Below, one piece after another: positions 30,052-32,048 of a stretch of 32,048 nucleotides of DNA (positions are counted from its first letter, which is position 1; every line of letters begins with the position of its first letter). The notes beneath the pieces were generated by a model, which was not told the origin of the DNA, ran no database searches, and saw only the letters and a list, made by a program, of their open reading frames with translations. The stretch is from positions 1 through 32,048 of the forward strand of contig CAZBXB010000004.1 in the NCBI GenBank assembly GCA_964496075.1, given 5' to 3'. This DNA is from UBA1372 sp964496075 (GTDB lineage Bacteria; Patescibacteriota; Microgenomatia; UBA12405). Made by a program: the position numbers and the translations under genes.

Positions 30052-31428
30052 GTGAAATTGAATTTGAAAAATATTTTGTTTTTAGTATTTGTGTTTGTGC
30101 TGTTTTGGACAGCACCTCTTGATCCGGACTTAGGCTGGCACTTGCGCTATGGTCAGCAGATTTTTGAAGAAGGGCGAGTATTTAGGGACAATAGTATCGG
30201 TTATTTTTTAATCGAACATATATGGACCTTAAACTACAGTCTATATCAATGGTTGATATTTGTATTGGAGAAATATGTGGGGGTATGGAGTTTATCGGTG
30301 GTGCAGTCGGCCCTAATGATGGCTATGTTTGGAGTTATAAAAAAGATATTTAAGCTTGATTTGATAAGTGGAGTGTTGGTTGTCTTGTATTTTTGGTTGC
30401 TTAGCTTACCGGTAGTAGGTCTGGGTCTAAGACCGCAGGTATTATCAACAGTTTTTTTGGTTTTTAGTTTGGCAATTTTAATAAAGAGACGATGGTGGTG
30501 GCTAGTGCCTCTATCTTTTATGTGGGCCAATAGTCATGGCGCCTTTATATTGGAGTTAATGGTGATGTCGATCTATTTTGGGCAGCTCTTGGTAAAAAAA
30601 GATAAAGAAATACTTAAGTTTGGCTTGATTGGACTATTAGTGGTGGGAGTATCTTTAATAAACCCTTTTGGAGTGGGTATTTACCAAGAAGCCTTAAGGC
30701 ATAGTTGGTATCCTTTAAATCAATTAATTGCAGAGTGGTTACCACCAGCCAATTTGGGAATTGTAATGATATTGATTACTATAAGCGGGCTGGCAGTGGT
30801 GGCAGTTGGAGTTGGTGTTAAAAAAAAGAATTTATTGTTTTTGGCAGTAAGCTGGTTGTTTTTTTTGGGTTTGGCTTTTAAAGCCAGAAGGAATTTAAGT
30901 TTGTTTGGAGTGGCATCAATTTTTTTAGTATTGAATATGGTAAAAGTGAAGATAAAAGAGGGGTGGTGGGTTTGGGTGATTGTGTCGGCATTGACAGTAT
31001 TTATATTGGTAAAAAATGGCATGCTAGATAAAAAGGCTGACTGGGATCTAATTGAAAAAGAGAGGGGTTATCCAATGGGAGCAATTGAATACTTGAAGAC
31101 AGATGACAAGTGCCAAAATATTTACAATACCTACGAATGGGGTGGATATTTAGTCTGGAAAATGCCACAAAAGAAGTTTTTTGTTGATGGCAGAATGCCG
31201 ACTTGGGATAATGCTGAAAAGAAAAGTCCGTATACGATCTATTTGGAGATAATTCAGGCTAGGCCTGGTTGGAGTGACAGAGTGATTGGCTATGGAACTG
31301 ATTGCCTTTTAATATCAAAAGGAACTTTCTTGGATTTGGAACTAAGAGATGAAAGCAAAAACTGGCAAGACACTTGGAGAACTGTGTATGAGGATGAAAA
31401 AAGTGTTGTCTATGACTTGGCTAAATAA
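30052..31428 (+). CDS. Large polytopic membrane protein, GT-C glycosyltransferase-like (function unknown)
   Basis: The 458-residue protein has about ten membrane segments and an acidic loop after the first segment, DPDLGWHLRYGQQIFEEG (residues 24-41). This D-x-D-x-GWH pattern occurs in a family of GT-C-like membrane proteins found in several phyla. The C-terminal soluble part includes YEWGGYLVWKMPQKKFFVDGRMPTW (about 362-386), also typical of that family. In GT-C enzymes the acidic first loop helps to transfer sugars from a lipid-linked donor. The activity here is not proven. GTG 30052 is the start. The gene ends overlapping the convergent kinase gene by 8 nt. Confidence 0.6.
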   Translation: MKLNLKNILFLVFVFVLFWTAPLDPDLGWHLRYGQQIFEEGRVFRDNSIGYFLIEHIWTLNYSLYQWLIFVLEKYVGVWSLSVVQSALMMAMFGVIKKIFKLDLISGVLVVLYFWLLSLPVVGLGLRPQVLSTVFLVFSLAILIKRRWWWLVPLSFMWANSHGAFILELMVMSIYFGQLLVKKDKEILKFGLIGLLVVGVSLINPFGVGIYQEALRHSWYPLNQLIAEWLPPANLGIVMILITISGLAVVAVGVGVKKKNLLFLAVSWLFFLGLAFKARRNLSLFGVASIFLVLNMVKVKIKEGWWVWVIVSALTVFILVKNGMLDKKADWDLIEKERGYPMGAIEYLKTDDKCQNIYNTYEWGGYLVWKMPQKKFFVDGRMPTWDNAEKKSPYTIYLEIIQARPGWSDRVIGYGTDCLLISKGTFLDLELRDESKNWQDTWRTVYEDEKSVVYDLAK

Positions 31429-32048
31429 TGTTTTCTGTCAAATTCCAGCTTGTTAACTCCGTTCCTATTATTTTTTTTTCCAAAAACAGTTTCTTTAGAC
31501 TTCCGCGAGCCCTACCGTCAACTATAAATGTTTTTATGCCTAATTTAGACATTTCTGCCAATTCTTCAATCTTTGTTCTCATTCCTCCGGTTACATCGAC
31601 ATTTCCTGTTTGGACAAAAGCACCTTGTTTGATCAATTTGTTGAAAATCTTGGGAGTGAGTTTCCCTACTAACTTATTATTTACATCTAGTACACCCGGG
31701 AAGTTACCTACTGAGACGAAAAATACTTCTTTCCACAAACTAAGATCAAAGTTTTTTGCTATCAACTGAAGCACTTTGTCACAAGAAAAGATACTTACTC
31801 CTTGGTTTTCGTCAACCAAAACGTCTCCGTGTACCACCGGTATAATTTTCTGTTTGAGCATGTAAATAATTGGCTCAAGCCATATTGATTTTAATTTACG
31901 TGAAGCAGACAAGATTGAGTCGTGTGGCGATACTCCCATAACTGGGATTTTTTTCTTAAGGAACTCATTAACCACTATTCGATTTATAGTAACAGCATCA
32001 TTTTGGACTAGACAAGCACCGTATTTACTGTTTTTGTTAACAAAACCC
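31421..32048 (-). CDS. Isopentenyl phosphate kinase, N-terminus missing at the window edge
   Basis: The frame is open from the window edge (last full codon 32045-32047), so the GTG at 31975 is internal. The visible 208 residues match the archaeal-type isopentenyl phosphate kinase of the amino-acid-kinase fold: INRIVVNEFLKKKIPVMGVSP, VVHGDVLVDENQGVSIFSCDKV (family GDVVxDxxxGxxIxSGD) and the signature DVTGGMRTKIEELAEM, with IGTELT at the end. The enzyme phosphorylates isopentenyl phosphate to isopentenyl diphosphate, the last step of an alternative mevalonate pathway. The usual TDVDGVY stretch is altered to SVGNFPGVL. The glycine-rich N-terminus with the substrate His is outside the window. The gene's own strand is G-rich, unlike the other minus-strand genes here. 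Confidence 0.82.
   Translation of the reverse strand, partial: GFVNKNSKYGACLVQNDAVTINRIVVNEFLKKKIPVMGVSPHDSILSASRKLKSIWLEPIIYMLKQKIIPVVHGDVLVDENQGVSIFSCDKVLQLIAKNFDLSLWKEVFFVSVGNFPGVLDVNNKLVGKLTPKIFNKLIKQGAFVQTGNVDVTGGMRTKIEELAEMSKLGIKTFIVDGRARGSLKKLFLEKKIIGTELTSWNLTENII

Noticed and set aside
31973..31975. GTG 31975 as the start of the kinase
   Set aside because: The frame continues to the edge with family-like sequence (INRIVVNEF), so the true start is outside the window.
1..32048. UGA read as glycine
   Set aside because: Several genes end at TGA at the expected family length (rpsF, rpsR, yebC), and no conserved protein here needs read-through.
1..32048. CRISPR array, prophage or insertion sequence
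   Set aside because: No regularly spaced repeat-spacer series, transposase or phage structural gene was found on either strand.

Overview
The window (32,048 bp, AT-rich, tightly packed) looks like chromosomal DNA of a Candidate Phyla Radiation (Patescibacteria) bacterium, probably of the Microgenomates type. This is an inference from several traits: small divergent versions of core genes, many CPR-style membrane or secreted proteins of unknown function, short or overlapping gene junctions, AT-rich intergenic repeats, a mini-intein in gyrB, and an archaeal-type isopentenyl phosphate kinase. TGA is used as a normal stop (rpsF, rpsR, yebC), so the UGA-glycine lineages (Gracilibacteria, Absconditabacteria) are excluded.

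Layout. 1-3837 (+): the end of cysS, the rpsF-ssb-rpsR set, then two envelope proteases (S41 C-terminal processing protease and HtrA). 3841-7538 (-): a release factor 1 lacking its N-terminal domain, rpmE, hisS with tRNA-His just upstream, and two small exported proteins. 7567-13944 (+): a degenerate metallo-beta-lactamase-fold protein, dnaB, tRNA-Leu, an Lgt-like membrane protein, a DksA/TraR zinc-finger protein, lspA, an RluA-family pseudouridine synthase, an LCP/LytR_C-like protein, yebC and a polytopic membrane protein. 13945-14766 is the only long gene-free stretch. It carries four TATAAT-containing repeats, one perfect DnaA box and hairpins, and precedes a tyrosine recombinase (14767-15699). 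15923-22841 (-): gyrA, gyrB with a 141-residue mini-intein, a SpoU methyltransferase, a membrane-anchored thioredoxin-like protein and a ferredoxin.

22881-25765 is the accessory part: a putative ADP-ribosyltransferase-fold protein (+), then a convergent pair (-) that looks like a Panacea (DUF4065/SocA-like) antitoxin with a RelE-like toxin, followed by a HEPN-like protein coupled to a YdjM-like membrane protein. 25783-28725 (-) is a MacA-MacB-type ABC export operon. The right end holds a small conserved protein, tRNA-Ala overlapping the end of pth, a large GT-C-like membrane protein (+), and a partial isopentenyl phosphate kinase (-) running off the edge.

A theme across the window is a -10-like hexamer placed 5-7 nt before the start codon, with no Shine-Dalgarno sequence, at the first genes of transcription units. 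This suggests leaderless transcription is common here. Most convergent gene pairs overlap or nearly abut, leaving no room for terminators.
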